From the NCBI RefSeq assembly GCF_002980495.1, contig NZ_PVBR01000003.1, forward strand, positions 327,008 to 391,007: 64,000 nt of DNA, in the 5' to 3' direction. The position numbers were made by a program, and so were the translations under genes. The DNA comes from Phyllobacterium phragmitis (GTDB taxonomy: Bacteria > Pseudomonadota > Alphaproteobacteria > Rhizobiales > Rhizobiaceae). Each line of letters opens with the position of its first letter. The first letter of the stretch is position 1. This document shows, one piece after another, positions 10,083-18,467 of the stretch. Below the pieces are notes generated by a model. The model did not search any database and was not told the DNA's origin. It saw only the letters and a program-made list of their open reading frames with translations.

Positions 10083-10772
10083 ATGGGCGACGTCACCAAA
10101 TTGCTGCAGCTCATCCAGTTCTCCGACTCAGCGCTGCCCGTCGGAGCCTTTACCTTTTCGAACGGGCTTGAATCGGCAATTCAAAAAGGGGTCGTCCACA
10201 ATGCCGCCTCGCTAAGGGAATTCGTGTTCACGGCCACCAGGCAATCGGCCACCCTTGATGGTATCGCGCTCCTGACGGCGCATCGGGCAGCCATGGCGGC
10301 GGACATGGGCATGATCATCGCCGCGGATCACGCTTCCTATCAGCGAAAGCTCAATGAGGAGACGCGAACGATGTCGGTTCGCATGGGCCGGAAACTCGGC
10401 GAACTCGGCCAACATCTCGTCGCAGGAGGCATGCTGGCCGACTGGAACACGATGATCCGCAACGCCACCACGCCCGGCACCTTCCCCATCGGCTTCGCAC
10501 TGGTGACGAGCGGGTTCGGCATCGATGCACGCCAGGCCTTTGCGGCGCATCAATATGGCGTCGCATCGATGATCCTTGGTGCAGCACTCCGTCTGATGCG
10601 CGTCACCTTCCTCGATACCCAGGCGATCCTGCTCGAGGTGAATGCGACCGCCGGGGAGACATACGAGCAGATCCACACCGACACGCTGGACGATATGAGA
10701 AGCTTTGCGCCGGTTGCCGATATTCTGGCTGCAGTGCACCTGAAGGCGCATCTCCGCATGTTCATGAACTGA
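10083..10772 (+). CDS. ureF: urease accessory protein UreF
   Basis: All-helical accessory protein, 229 residues, that acts with UreD and UreG in urease activation and controls UreG GTPase activity. Family marks are [24 protein letters not shown] near residues 6-30 and the C-terminal [21 protein letters not shown]. The ATG at 10083 fits the normal UreF length; an in-frame start inside ureE would add about 54 residues antisense to family length and was rejected. UreF is usually around 225 residues. Confidence 0.93.
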   Translation: MGDVTKLLQLIQFSDSALPVGAFTFSNGLESAIQKGVVHNAASLREFVFTATRQSATLDGIALLTAHRAAMAADMGMIIAADHASYQRKLNEETRTMSVRMGRKLGELGQHLVAGGMLADWNTMIRNATTPGTFPIGFALVTSGFGIDARQAFAAHQYGVASMILGAALRLMRVTFLDTQAILLEVNATAGETYEQIHTDTLDDMRSFAPVADILAAVHLKAHLRMFMN

Positions 10773-10779
10773 GGATAAT

Positions 10780-11415
10780 ATGATGAAAAAAATCACCCGG
10801 ATTGGTGTTGGTGGGCCGGTTGGCTCGGGAAAGACCGCCATTGTCGAGGCGATAACCCCGCTGCTCATCAAAATCGGCATCAGGATTCTCATCGTCACCA
10901 ACGATATCGTGACGACGGAGGATGCGAAACACGTACAGCGCACGCTGAAAGGCACGCTGATCGAGGAGCGCATCATCGGTGTCGAAACCGGCGGATGCCC
11001 CCATACCGCGGTGCGCGAGGACCCGAGCATGAACCTGGCGGCTGTCGAGGAGATGGAGGCCCGCTTCCCGGATACCGATCTTGTCCTGCTCGAAAGCGGT
11101 GGCGACAATCTGACCCTGACGTTCAGCCCGGCGCTGATCGACTTCTTCATCTATGTCATCGATGTAGCGGCCGGCGACAAGATACCGCGCAAGAACGGTC
11201 CGGGGATTTCGCAGTCCGACATTCTGGTGATCAACAAGACCGATCTGGCGCCCTATGTCGATGCCAGCCTTGAGGTGATGGACCGGGATTCACGCCTGAT
11301 GCGCGGCGACAAGCCGTTCATCTTCACCAATTGCAAGACTGGCGAGGGTATTCCGGAGCTTGTCCACCTGATCCGCGAGAACGTGCTTTTCGATCTCGCC
11401 GTGCCGGCGGAATAG
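10780..11415 (+). CDS. ureG: urease accessory GTPase UreG
   Basis: SIMIBI-class GTPase of 211 residues that couples GTP hydrolysis to nickel insertion in urease. The P-loop GPVGSGKT is at residues 12-19, the metal-binding CPH motif lies in [19 protein letters not shown], and the guanine-specificity motif NKTD lies in [13 protein letters not shown]. The ATG ATG start follows GAGGAT seven bases upstream. Length and motifs are complete. Confidence 0.96.
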   Translation: MMKKITRIGVGGPVGSGKTAIVEAITPLLIKIGIRILIVTNDIVTTEDAKHVQRTLKGTLIEERIIGVETGGCPHTAVREDPSMNLAAVEEMEARFPDTDLVLLESGGDNLTLTFSPALIDFFIYVIDVAAGDKIPRKNGPGISQSDILVINKTDLAPYVDASLEVMDRDSRLMRGDKPFIFTNCKTGEGIPELVHLIRENVLFDLAVPAE

Positions 11416-11421
11416 GTCTCC

Positions 11422-12333
11422 GTGTTACAGATCCACGCCCCGGAACTGGCGCGCTATAGCGACGAGCCCAAGCAATTGCGCAGCGGCGGGTTCGGCAAGA
11501 ATGCGTCCCTACAGCTCGGCTTCGAACGCCGGGGGGGCCGAACGGCTCTCATCAAGCTCGACCGCCGCGCGCCGCTTCTGGTGCAGCAGGCGCTTTATTG
11601 GGATGAGGAGATGCCGGCGCTGCCCTGTGTCTCGATCATCTCCAATGCCGGCGGCATTCTCCAGGGCGACCGCTATGCCATCGCGATCGATCTGGCGGAG
11701 GGTAGCGAGGCGCATGTCACGACCCAGGCGGCGACAAAGATCCATGAGATGGATGCGAACTTCGCCTCGCAAACCCAGGACATCACGCTCGCCGCCAACT
11801 CCTATCTCGAATATCTGCCGCTTCCTGTGATTCCTCACAAGAACTGCCGGTTCATCAGCCATACGCGCATCAGGATCGATCCCACCGCGACACTGCTCTA
11901 TTCGGAGATCCTGATGCCGGGGCGTAAATATTACGCCAGCGGCGAACTCTTCGCCTATGATCTGTTCTCGGCCGCCGTCCAGGCGGAACGGCTTGATGGC
12001 CAAGCCCTGTTCGCGGAAAAATTCGTCATCGAGCCGGAGAGCTCCGACATCCGGAACGCAGCCGTCATGGGCGAGTTCGATGTCTTTGCCAATGTCCTGC
12101 TGTTGACCCCGAAAATTCATGCCGATCGCCTGTTCGAGCAGGTCGATCCCGTGTTCGATGCGCGGGAAGGTTGGGCCGCAGGGGCGAGCCGCCTGCCCGG
12201 CGACGCCGGACTCATCTTCAAAGTGCTTGGCATGGAGACCCAAATCGTCCGCGCCAAGGTTCGCGAATTCTGGTCGCGTGTGCGGCGCGAAGTGAAGGGC
12301 GTCCCGATCCCTGAAGAATTCCTTTGGGAATAA
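11422..12333 (+). CDS. ureD: urease accessory protein UreD
   Basis: Scaffold protein (UreD, called UreH in Helicobacter), 303 residues, that binds apo-urease and recruits UreF-UreG. Family marks include ISNAGGILQGDRYAIAIDLAEGSEAHVTTQAATKIHEM near residues 73-110 and the LEYLPLPVIPHKNCRF and GRKYYASGELFAYD segments. The start is a GTG six bases after the ureG stop; no better start lies nearby. Here ureD follows ureG rather than leading the operon, as in Brucella ure-2-type loci. Confidence 0.94.
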   Translation: MLQIHAPELARYSDEPKQLRSGGFGKNASLQLGFERRGGRTALIKLDRRAPLLVQQALYWDEEMPALPCVSIISNAGGILQGDRYAIAIDLAEGSEAHVTTQAATKIHEMDANFASQTQDITLAANSYLEYLPLPVIPHKNCRFISHTRIRIDPTATLLYSEILMPGRKYYASGELFAYDLFSAAVQAERLDGQALFAEKFVIEPESSDIRNAAVMGEFDVFANVLLLTPKIHADRLFEQVDPVFDAREGWAAGASRLPGDAGLIFKVLGMETQIVRAKVREFWSRVRREVKGVPIPEEFLWE

Positions 12334-12344
12334 GGAGAATTGGC

Positions 12345-13364
12345 ATGGAGCAGCTGACCGCCTGGTGGAACGAAGCTGTTGGGCGTAGCTATGCGCTCAA
12401 GCTGCTCGATATGCATATGCGCGGCGCCAGTCAGGTGATGCTCCAGAACAATGTTTTGACAGGCCTGCTTTTCATTCTCGGCATCTTCTGGGGAGCGGCG
12501 GCAGCTGGAAACCTGTCGATTGCGATCGGCGCCATCGTCGGGCTTGTGATAGCGACGCTGACAGCCATCCTTCTTCGCTCCGACGAGGCATCCCTCGAAC
12601 AGGGGCTGTTCGGGTTCAACGGCATCCTGGTCGGCGTCGCGGTCCCGACCTTCCTCGTCATGGGCCCGGCGACCTGGTTCCTTCTCATCATCGGTGCCGC
12701 GTTTTCAACCATCGCCATGCTGGCAATCAGCCATGTGACAAAACTGTGGGGCGTCCCGGCCCTCACCTTCCCGTTCGTGCTAACGACATGGTTCCTGGTG
12801 CTTGCGGCCTATTCCTTCGGCCATTTGCCGATCGGCGGCATGGGTCCGCCTGCGCTACCGTCGCCCCTCGCTCAATCGGCCCCGGGCATCGATCTTTCGG
12901 CCAGCGTGCTCCTCAGCGCCTGCATCCGAGGCATTTCCCAGGTTTTCCTCATCAATAATTTCATCACCGGCATCATCTTCATCGCGGCGCTTCTCGTCAG
13001 CTCGCGCTGGGCGGCCGCGTTTGCGGTCGCCGGCTCCGTCGTGAGTGTCATCGTTGCCCTGGTTCTGGGGGCAAACCCCAGCGGTATCGGTGCCGGTCTC
13101 TACGGCTTCAGCCCTGTGCTGACCGCGATCGCCCTGGGATCTGTGTTTTTCGAGCCGTCCTGGCGTGTGGCGCTCTTTGCGCTGCTCGGAACCATCGTCT
13201 CCGTGATCGCACAAGGCGCGCTCGACACCGCGATCGCTCCGCTTGGGGTGCCGACATTCACGGCCGCCTTCGTCTTCGTCACCTGGCTGTTCCTGCTGCC
13301 GAAACTGAACCTGAAACCGCATGGCCATGAGCCGGTCAGCGATGGCATCATGACCGGCAAGTAA
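12345..13364 (+). CDS. ureT: urea channel/transporter, UT family
   Basis: Membrane protein of 339 residues with about ten hydrophobic helices in two homologous halves, the pattern of UT-type urea channels. The repeated motif appears as QVMLQNNVLTGLLFILGIFWG near residues 25-45 and QVFLINNFITGIIFIAALLVSS near 198-220; the paired NGILVGVA and YGFSPVLTAIALG segments are also typical. It would let external urea reach the cytosolic urease encoded just upstream. TAAGGAGAAT precedes the ATG at 12345. It ends the urease block; no clear terminator follows. Confidence 0.9.
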   Translation: MEQLTAWWNEAVGRSYALKLLDMHMRGASQVMLQNNVLTGLLFILGIFWGAAAAGNLSIAIGAIVGLVIATLTAILLRSDEASLEQGLFGFNGILVGVAVPTFLVMGPATWFLLIIGAAFSTIAMLAISHVTKLWGVPALTFPFVLTTWFLVLAAYSFGHLPIGGMGPPALPSPLAQSAPGIDLSASVLLSACIRGISQVFLINNFITGIIFIAALLVSSRWAAAFAVAGSVVSVIVALVLGANPSGIGAGLYGFSPVLTAIALGSVFFEPSWRVALFALLGTIVSVIAQGALDTAIAPLGVPTFTAAFVFVTWLFLLPKLNLKPHGHEPVSDGIMTGK

Positions 13365-13437
13365 GACAGCCGCCGTCGCTTGCGTCCTGATCGATATTTC
13401 CCGCAAACGCGGCAAAGCGGTCTTCAATTAAGAGAGG

Positions 13438-14037
13438 TTAGGATCCGGCGGTCGCAAGGCCTCGGATCAGCCCCGCCAGGACAAGGCGCAAATTCCCCGC
13501 ATCAGCGCCCGTCTCCGCCGCAAGGGCTGCGCGATCGAAGGCCGCACCAAGCAAGGCGGTAAGCGCATCGAGCGGCAAGGAGCGAATGGCGCCTGCTTCC
13601 ATTGCCGCCTGCAGCCCCTCGCGCAATGTGCGGTTGCCGTGGCGGCCATCGATCTCATCCATGATGGCGCGGCCAAGCACGGCCGGCCCGTCGAGCAGGA
13701 GAAGACGCGTGCGCCCGGGAACCGTCATGGCGCTGAGGAAGGCATTGCCGCCCTCGATCAGCGCTTCAATGGGCGGATGTTCCGGGCCGGCCTGGCTTTC
13801 GATCTCCAGCGCCACCTGTTCGGCTTCACGCTCCGCCACAGCTCGAAAAAGCGCCTGCTTGTCGGCGAAATGGTGGTAGAGCGCGCCGCGGGTTACTCCC
13901 GCCGCTTCGACAATCTCCGGCGTACTGATCTCGGCATAGGATTTTTCCACAAAAAGACGCCGCGCCGCATCGATGAGCTTTTCACGTGTTTCACCGGAGC
14001 GCTCGCGGTTGGAGCGGCGTGTTTTGATATCTTGCAT
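13438..14037 (-). CDS. TetR/AcrR family transcriptional regulator
   Basis: Repressor-type regulator of 199 residues. The N-terminal helix-turn-helix domain reads [53 protein letters not shown] (about residues 18-70). The C-terminal ligand domain is not diagnostic. It is divergent from a VOC-family gene, and two nearly identical palindromes lie between them, the first overlapping this start codon. Autoregulation and control of the neighbour are therefore likely. The upstream ATG that adds 16 residues lies inside the operator region and was not chosen. Confidence 0.9.
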   Translation of the reverse strand: MQDIKTRRSNRERSGETREKLIDAARRLFVEKSYAEISTPEIVEAAGVTRGALYHHFADKQALFRAVAEREAEQVALEIESQAGPEHPPIEALIEGGNAFLSAMTVPGRTRLLLLDGPAVLGRAIMDEIDGRHGNRTLREGLQAAMEAGAIRSLPLDALTALLGAAFDRAALAAETGADAGNLRLVLAGLIRGLATAGS

Positions 14038-14054
14038 ACATGCAGCCTGTATGT
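14036..14054. promoter_or_regulatory. TetR operator candidate, copy 1
   Basis: Nineteen-base imperfect palindrome ATACATGCAGCCTGTATGT; the half-sites ACATGCAG and CTGTATGT are symmetric but for one pair. It covers the start codon of the TetR gene and would give autorepression. Confidence 0.65.
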
Positions 14055-14063
14055 TATTTCCAT

Positions 14064-14082
14064 ATACATGCAGACTGTATGT
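14064..14082. promoter_or_regulatory. TetR operator candidate, copy 2
   Basis: ATACATGCAGACTGTATGT repeats copy 1 with a single change at the centre, 28 bases away. It lies 26 bases before the VOC gene start, so it could control both divergent promoters. Confidence 0.65.
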
Positions 14083-14108
14083 CAAGATATCCCGGAAAGG
14101 AAGACCTC

Positions 14109-14537
14109 ATGAAATCCACCAGCTATTACCCCGTGCTCATGACCGATGATGTGGCTGAAACCGCCGCTTTTTATCGCGACCATTTCCGTTTCGAGCCGAA
14201 ATTCGAAAGCGACTGGTATGTGCATCTGCAATCGGTGGAGGACGAGAGCATCAATCTCGCCGTGCTAGACGGAAACCATGAAACCATTCCGGAAGCAGGC
14301 AGAGGCCGGGTTTCGGGGCTGATCCTCAATTTTGAGGTTGACGATGTCGATGGGGAATATGAGCGGGCGAAAAGAGCCGGCCTGCCGATCCTTCAGGAAT
14401 TGCGCGACGAGGCATTCGGGCAGCGGCACTTCATCACCACCGATCCCAGCGGCGTGCTGATCGATGTCATCAAGCCGATCCCGCCCTCCGCGGAGTTCAT
14501 CGCGCAATACAGTGATGACGCACTGCCGCAGTCGTGA
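14109..14537 (+). CDS. VOC (glyoxalase/bleomycin resistance) superfamily protein
   Basis: Small cytosolic protein of 142 residues with the paired beta-alpha-beta-beta-beta modules of the vicinal oxygen chelate fold. [36 protein letters not shown] forms the first module; [51 protein letters not shown] forms the second. Members are metal-dependent lyases, dioxygenases or drug-binding proteins; the substrate is unknown. GGAAAGG precedes the ATG at 14109. Divergence from a TetR gene with shared operators suggests induction by a toxic small molecule. Confidence 0.85.
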   Translation: MKSTSYYPVLMTDDVAETAAFYRDHFRFEPKFESDWYVHLQSVEDESINLAVLDGNHETIPEAGRGRVSGLILNFEVDDVDGEYERAKRAGLPILQELRDEAFGQRHFITTDPSGVLIDVIKPIPPSAEFIAQYSDDALPQS

Positions 14538-14609
14538 TAATGGACGGGACCCTGCGCGTCCCGCGCATGTCAGGCTGACCTTGTCTGCTACTCGTCCGTC
14601 GGGGCGGAA

Positions 14610-14867
14610 GTGAAAGAAGCGAAGATCGCGCGGATGGAGAAGGCGGGGCTGATCCGGCGCGAGAAATCGCCGCGCGACGGGCGCAGCTTGCTGGTGGCTT
14701 TGACCGCGGCCGGCGTGGCGCGCGCCGAAGAGGCCTTCCGTGCCGACATGGCAAACGAAGCCTCGTTTCTGCAGGCTTTGGACGCGAAGGAGCGCGAGAC
14801 GCTCGCGGGCCTGCTGCGAAAGCTGCTTGACGGAATTGAGAATGATTTGCGCAAAGCGAACGGCTAG
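14610..14867 (+). pseudogene. MarR family regulator, C-terminal fragment
   Basis: The 85-codon frame matches only the wing and C-terminal dimerisation part of MarR proteins: RMEKAGLIRREKSPRDGRSLLVALTAAGVARAEEAF, then a leucine-rich helix. The N-terminal half, including the first helices of the DNA-binding domain, is missing, and the preceding sequence is unrelated. The frame begins with a GTG that is probably not a real start. Its stop codon coincides with the first bases of the MITE-like element at 14865. Confidence 0.75.
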
Positions 14868-15069
14868 AGTCTGTCATGGATTAATTGAATCGTTGATACG
14901 ACAAGGGGTCTTGTCTCGTCGTCATTCTCGGGCTTGTCCCGAGAATCTGCCATAAGTAAAAAGAAAAGCAATTACCGTACGAACAGCTCAAACTGCGGTC
15001 GATTCTCGGGACAAGCCCGAGAATGACGGCCAGGTGGAAGCTGTTTCAAGCTAGTCCTGACAGACTCTA
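14865..15069. mobile_element. MITE-like palindromic element, about 205 bp
   Basis: Both ends carry a perfect 12-base terminal inverted repeat, TAGAGTCTGTCA at 14865-14876 and its reverse complement at 15058-15069; similarity extends imperfectly to about 30 bases. Inside, a perfect 27-base inverted repeat lies at 14921-14947 and 15001-15027, and each arm is itself a palindrome around CTCGGG...CCCGAG. No transposase is encoded. Palindromes of the TCTCGGGCTTGTCCCGAGA type occur as dispersed intergenic repeats in Rhizobiales, as I recall. The element could be mobilised in trans and would form a strong cruciform or RNA hairpin. Confidence 0.7.
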
Positions 15070-15231
15070 AGCCCGCAAGCTGAAGTATAGATCCAAGCCA
15101 GCGCGATTGGCCTTCCGCAGCCGCTTTGCCCCAGTGCTGGTTGTCGGCTTGAAGCCACATATGCGGACGAGGCCGTTCGGGTGGCCGCTCTGCTGCTGCA
15201 GCGAAAAGATACGAGCATCGAAGCTTTTTCG

Positions 15232-16137
15232 TCATGGTTTCTGGCCATCGCGCAGCACTGACGATGTCACCGGCATCTGTGAACGCGTCGCGATGCGCCG
15301 GTTTACCTTCTGGCTCATCCAGATGCTGGCGATGACAATCGCTACGCCTGCTATCTGCATTGGGGTCAGGGCCTGGCTCAGGACAGCCCAGCCGAGAAGA
15401 ACGGCCGTAAGCGGGCTGAGAAATCCCAGCGAAGATACGGCAGCCGGCTCAAGTCGCGCCACGCCGCGAAACCAGAGAATATAGGTGATGGCGGTGAACA
15501 GCACGAGATAGGTCAAACCCAGCACATTTATCGGCGTCAGTGCGGGCTGCATTGGTTCCAGCCACAGCACGACCGGCACCAGCAGAATTCCGCCGGCTGT
15601 GAGCTGCCATGCAGTGAAGACAAGCGGCGAAACCGGTGGCTGCCATTTGCGGGTGAGAACCACACCTAATGCCATCGACACAGCCCCGCCGAGTGCGGCG
15701 GCAATGCCGAGCGGATCGAGGACCGCCTCATTGCGCATGACCAGCAGCCCCACGCCTGCCATACCCGCCATTGCGGCCAGGATGGACGACACACGCAATG
15801 GTGAACCGAGCAGAGCGCCTGCCAGAAATATCACGATCAAAGGCTGAATGGCCCCCAATGTGGCCGCGATACCACCGGGCAGCCTGTAGGCCGCGATGAA
15901 AAGCAAAGCCTGGAAGACGGAGAAGTTGAGCGCGCCCAGAATGAAGGAGCGCAGCAGCCATATCCCCTTCGGCAATTGGCGGACGATCAGCAGCAGTAAC
16001 AGCCCAGCCGGCAGCGCACGCACCATGGCCACCGTCATGGGATAACCCTGTGGCAAGAGCTCGGTCGTCACGATATAGGTGCTCCCCCAGATGGAAGGGG
16101 CAAGCGCCGTCAAGAAAAGGTCGGAAGCGCGGGACAT
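15232..16137 (-). CDS. EamA family (DMT) transporter
   Basis: Inner-membrane protein of 301 residues with ten predicted helices arranged as two EamA repeats; the start of each repeat is visible as FLTALAPSIWGSTYIVTTELLPQGYPMTVAMVRALPAG and GIAAALGGAVSMALGVVLTRKWQPPVSPLVFTAWQL. DMT exporters move metabolites or drugs outward; the substrate is not predictable. The start beginning MSRASDLFLTALAP (16137) has AGGAAAA upstream and removes 38 non-homologous residues of the longer frame. Confidence 0.87.
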   Translation of the reverse strand: MSRASDLFLTALAPSIWGSTYIVTTELLPQGYPMTVAMVRALPAGLLLLLIVRQLPKGIWLLRSFILGALNFSVFQALLFIAAYRLPGGIAATLGAIQPLIVIFLAGALLGSPLRVSSILAAMAGMAGVGLLVMRNEAVLDPLGIAAALGGAVSMALGVVLTRKWQPPVSPLVFTAWQLTAGGILLVPVVLWLEPMQPALTPINVLGLTYLVLFTAITYILWFRGVARLEPAAVSSLGFLSPLTAVLLGWAVLSQALTPMQIAGVAIVIASIWMSQKVNRRIATRSQMPVTSSVLRDGQKP

Positions 16138-16199
16138 GGGCGTTTTCCTGGAAAAATTCTGGGGATACTGGGCGCCCCGAAATGACGAGGCCCTGATGC

Positions 16200-16817
16200 C
16201 TAAACCAGTTCGAGAACCCGTGAAACAGGGAACCTCGGCTTCTGCGGCCAATTGCCCTCCGCGGGATGCCCCACCGCCATGAGCAAGACTGGAATTTCGT
16301 TTGGAGCAAGATCAAACTCCCGGACAACGGCCGCCGGATCGAACCCCACCATCGGCCCCGTGGCGAAGCCCTGTGCTGCGGCCGCGAACATCAGGAAAGC
16401 CGCACCCAGCGTTGCCGTGCGGATCGCCTCGTCGCGTTGCATCTGCGGATCGCCGGCATAGGTCTGCTTCACCGCATCGGCCCATGACCGAACCATGGCC
16501 GCCGGCATGATGCCAGCCTCGACCGAAGGCAGGAGGCGTTCTTCCATCGTCTCGTGTGAGGGAAATTGACCGCAGATGATGTAGGTGACCGCCGCATCCG
16601 CGACTTTGCCCTGGCCATAGGCGGCGGCTTGCAGGCGCGCCTTCGCCTCCGGCGTGCTGACAGCTATGAAGCGCCAGTTTTGAAGATTGTATGCGGTGGG
16701 CGCGCGCGTGGCTAACCGGATGAGCTCTTTGATTTCCTCCTCGGTCAGCGATCTCCGGGGATCGAACAGGTTGATTGAGACACGCTTTTCAATCGCAGCG
16801 ACGATTTGGTTGTTCAT
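16200..16817 (-). CDS. nitroreductase family protein
   Basis: FMN-dependent oxidoreductase of 205 residues. The N-terminal pattern AIEKRVSINLFDPRRSLTEEEIKELIRLATRAPTAYNLQNWRFIAV is typical of nitroreductases (FMN contacts in the RR and TAYNLQNWRF parts), and the C-terminal glycine region ATGPMVGFDPAAVVREF with LLMAVGHPAEG fits the family. Such enzymes reduce nitroaromatics, quinones or flavins with NAD(P)H. It lies 62 bases upstream of the EamA gene on the same strand, so the two may be cotranscribed. Confidence 0.88.
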   Translation of the reverse strand: MNNQIVAAIEKRVSINLFDPRRSLTEEEIKELIRLATRAPTAYNLQNWRFIAVSTPEAKARLQAAAYGQGKVADAAVTYIICGQFPSHETMEERLLPSVEAGIMPAAMVRSWADAVKQTYAGDPQMQRDEAIRTATLGAAFLMFAAAAQGFATGPMVGFDPAAVVREFDLAPNEIPVLLMAVGHPAEGNWPQKPRFPVSRVLELV

Positions 16818-16907
16818 GGATGTCTGCCCTTCAGGAATGGGTGATCGGCTTTCTGCCCGCTTCGACGGGTTTTCGCCGCGTTCAGGGCAGAGATAATTCC
16901 TTCCCCT

Positions 16908-17084
16908 TTCACTGATAATCCGCTATCTGGTGACGAATGGGCACCTGTAGAAACATCAATCTACGCGGTCTATCCCTCCAGGCAATATGTGCTCCCCAAG
17001 GTGCGTGCATTCGTGGATTTCCTGATCGACGAGACGCGGGAGGAAATGGCAAGCCGCGCGACGGATGGATCAGAAGATCGGTAG
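16908..17084 (+). pseudogene. LysR family regulator, C-terminal remnant
   Basis: A short frame without a start reads GDEWAPVETSIYAVYPSRQYVLPKVRAFVDFLIDETREE and then stops at 17082. This is the last strand and helix of the LysR effector-binding domain (the AVYPSR...PKVRAFVDFL pattern). Nothing upstream matches the rest of the protein. It is a leftover tail of a deleted gene. Confidence 0.7.
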
Positions 17085-17100
17085 GCGGGAAAAGGGTCGA

Positions 17101-17262
17101 GAATGTCGCGCAACGCCCCACAAACCAAAAGTCGAGACCGTCGATGGCGTGCTTTACCTCAATCCGGGAAGTGCCGGACCACGACGTTTTAAGTTGCCGA
17201 TTTCAGTGGCAAGCCTGGATCTGACGGAAGACCGCATCATGCCGGTTATCCGGGAGCTTTGA
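17101..17262 (+). pseudogene. YfcE-type metallophosphoesterase, C-terminal remnant
   Basis: The frame reads HKPKVETVDGVLYLNPGSAGPRRFKLPISVASLDL and ends at 17262. NPGSAGPRR is the conserved C-terminal motif of YfcE/MJ0936 phosphodiesterases, and HKP is the tail of their GHTH metal motif, here changed to TPHKP. The catalytic N-terminal two thirds are absent. Confidence 0.7.
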
Positions 17263-17292
17263 GCCGGTATCGGTGGACTGATTCTTCTCACG

Positions 17293-17526
17293 CTATCGCG
17301 TGCAATATATCTCGGTGACCACGATCACCGGGCGCTCGCCCTCCGCCTCGACGATGCGGACGGTGCCGGTACACTTCCTGCGGTCAGGCGCTGAAACCGG
17401 CATGGAGCGCAGGGACAGCGGACTTTTCTCAGACAGCACGATTGGCCGATCAGGCCATGGGAGTGTAGCGGCAGTCCCGATGAGCGGAAGCATACCAACG
17501 ATCGAAAGCAACGACTGACGGTCCAC
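17293..17526 (-). CDS. small hypothetical protein
   Basis: A 77-codon frame with a hydrophobic N-terminus (LLSIVGMLPLIGTAATLP) that could be a signal peptide, followed by a short polar region with one cysteine. No family is recognised and there is no convincing ribosome binding site. It may be a real small exported protein or a chance frame in a decayed region. Confidence 0.25.
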   Translation of the reverse strand: MDRQSLLSIVGMLPLIGTAATLPWPDRPIVLSEKSPLSLRSMPVSAPDRRKCTGTVRIVEAEGERPVIVVTEIYCTR

Positions 17527-17689
17527 ACCGATGCCCTAACGTTAAAAGTTCAGACCATGATTTAATACAATAAATTGGGATGCCCGTACTGAAGATATGG
17601 TTGAAATGGTTATCGATTTATTGGAATACATTTATAAATTTGAAGTCTCTCTCAGAAAAGACTTGAACAACTTCGAGAATCACCACAAG

Positions 17690-17793
17690 GTTGTGCTTGT
17701 CGACAGGTTTCCCTCCCACCAGACCGCGTCGACTGTTCCCCTCTGGGGGTCCGCACCTCCAGGATTGGCCGGGCTTTCAAGCCCGGCCATTTT
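17690..17793 (+). ncRNA. candidate structured small RNA with intrinsic terminator
   Basis: No gene precedes the strong terminator at 17767-17793, yet the 75 bases before it are structured. GTCGAC at 17699-17704 can pair with GTCGAC at 17728-17733, leaving a loop with TTTCCCTCCC. CTGGGGGT (17743-17750) pairs with ACCTCCAG (17755-17762) across a CCGC loop. Both CCCTCCC and CACCTCC are anti-Shine-Dalgarno-like, a feature of several alphaproteobacterial trans-acting small RNAs. The 5' end is not defined and the promoter is only tentative (TTGAAC near 17662). Confidence 0.4.
17767..17793 (+). terminator. rho-independent terminator
   Basis: Perfect ten-base stem GGCCGGGCTT (17767-17776) with AAGCCCGGCC (17779-17788) around a two-base loop, followed by ATTTTT. 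The T run is on the + strand, so it stops rightward transcription, although no coding gene lies upstream on that strand. Confidence 0.8.
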
Positions 17794-18011
17794 TGATCAT
17801 GCCGGTTTGGCCGAAATAGCTTCTGGCGCGATCAACCGAACTGGCCCCACGCAACGACTTCGCGGGACGGGCATGGGGCCAGTCGCCTGGGATCATTCGG
17901 GTTTCAGGGCACTGAATAATAACCACTGCAATTACGGCGTGATCTCATCGGGGATGGCGCAGCAATTTACCGTCTCATTCAATCGTGGCGCGTGAACCTG
18001 ATCTGTTCTGT

Positions 18012-18467
18012 TCACACATTACGCCAGTCGGGAATGAGCGCTGCTTGTCCATGCAGCTTTCCCTGCCCGTCGATCAATTGCCAGAGCGTCACGTTATCGA
18101 CGTGAAATCGTCTTCCCGACTTTGCCACGCGTATCCCACGATAATCGCTGATGTAGCCATCTCGCGCAGCAGTGTCGAGCAAACGCTGACGTTCTTCGCG
18201 ATCTGGCATTTCAGCCGAAAAGCGTGACGGAAGCGCCGTGAACTCATCCCAGCTGTATTCGAAACACGCCTGTGCCGTCTTGTTTGCATAAATGAAACAG
18301 GGATCAGCATCGGTGTTGTGAGCCAACAGAGCGAACGGAGCATCTTCATAGAGCCATCGCGCCGCGGTCCGGGCATCCTGCTGTCCAGGCACCAGCGGTT
18401 TCTTCGTCAATCCGAAATAGCTGTTGGAAAGCAGGCTGAAGAAATCCGGATCCGTGGCTTTGTTCAT
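18012..18467 (-). CDS. MEKHLA domain protein
   Basis: Cytosolic PAS-like protein of 151 residues. The MEKHLA signature is clear: ARWLYEDAPFALLAHNTDADPCFIYANKTAQACFEYSWDEFTALPSRFSAE, then DREERQRLLDTAARDGYISDYRGIRVAKSGRRFHVDNVTLWQLIDGQGKLHGQAA. The domain is thought to sense small molecules or redox state; no partner is evident here. The ATG at 18467 has a perfect AGGAGG six bases upstream, so the two earlier in-frame ATGs were rejected. It follows the CorC-like gene by about 100 bases on the same strand and may be cotranscribed with it. Confidence 0.85.
   Translation of the reverse strand: MNKATDPDFFSLLSNSYFGLTKKPLVPGQQDARTAARWLYEDAPFALLAHNTDADPCFIYANKTAQACFEYSWDEFTALPSRFSAEMPDREERQRLLDTAARDGYISDYRGIRVAKSGRRFHVDNVTLWQLIDGQGKLHGQAALIPDWRNV

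Noticed and set aside
17690..17766. Possible tRNA or tmRNA 3' end
   Set aside because: CCACC and CACCTCCA strings suggested a tRNA-like end, but no cloverleaf or T-arm consensus could be drawn.
17597..17995. 132-codon plus-strand frame
   Set aside because: It runs straight through a strong intrinsic terminator and the small RNA candidate and has no family match.
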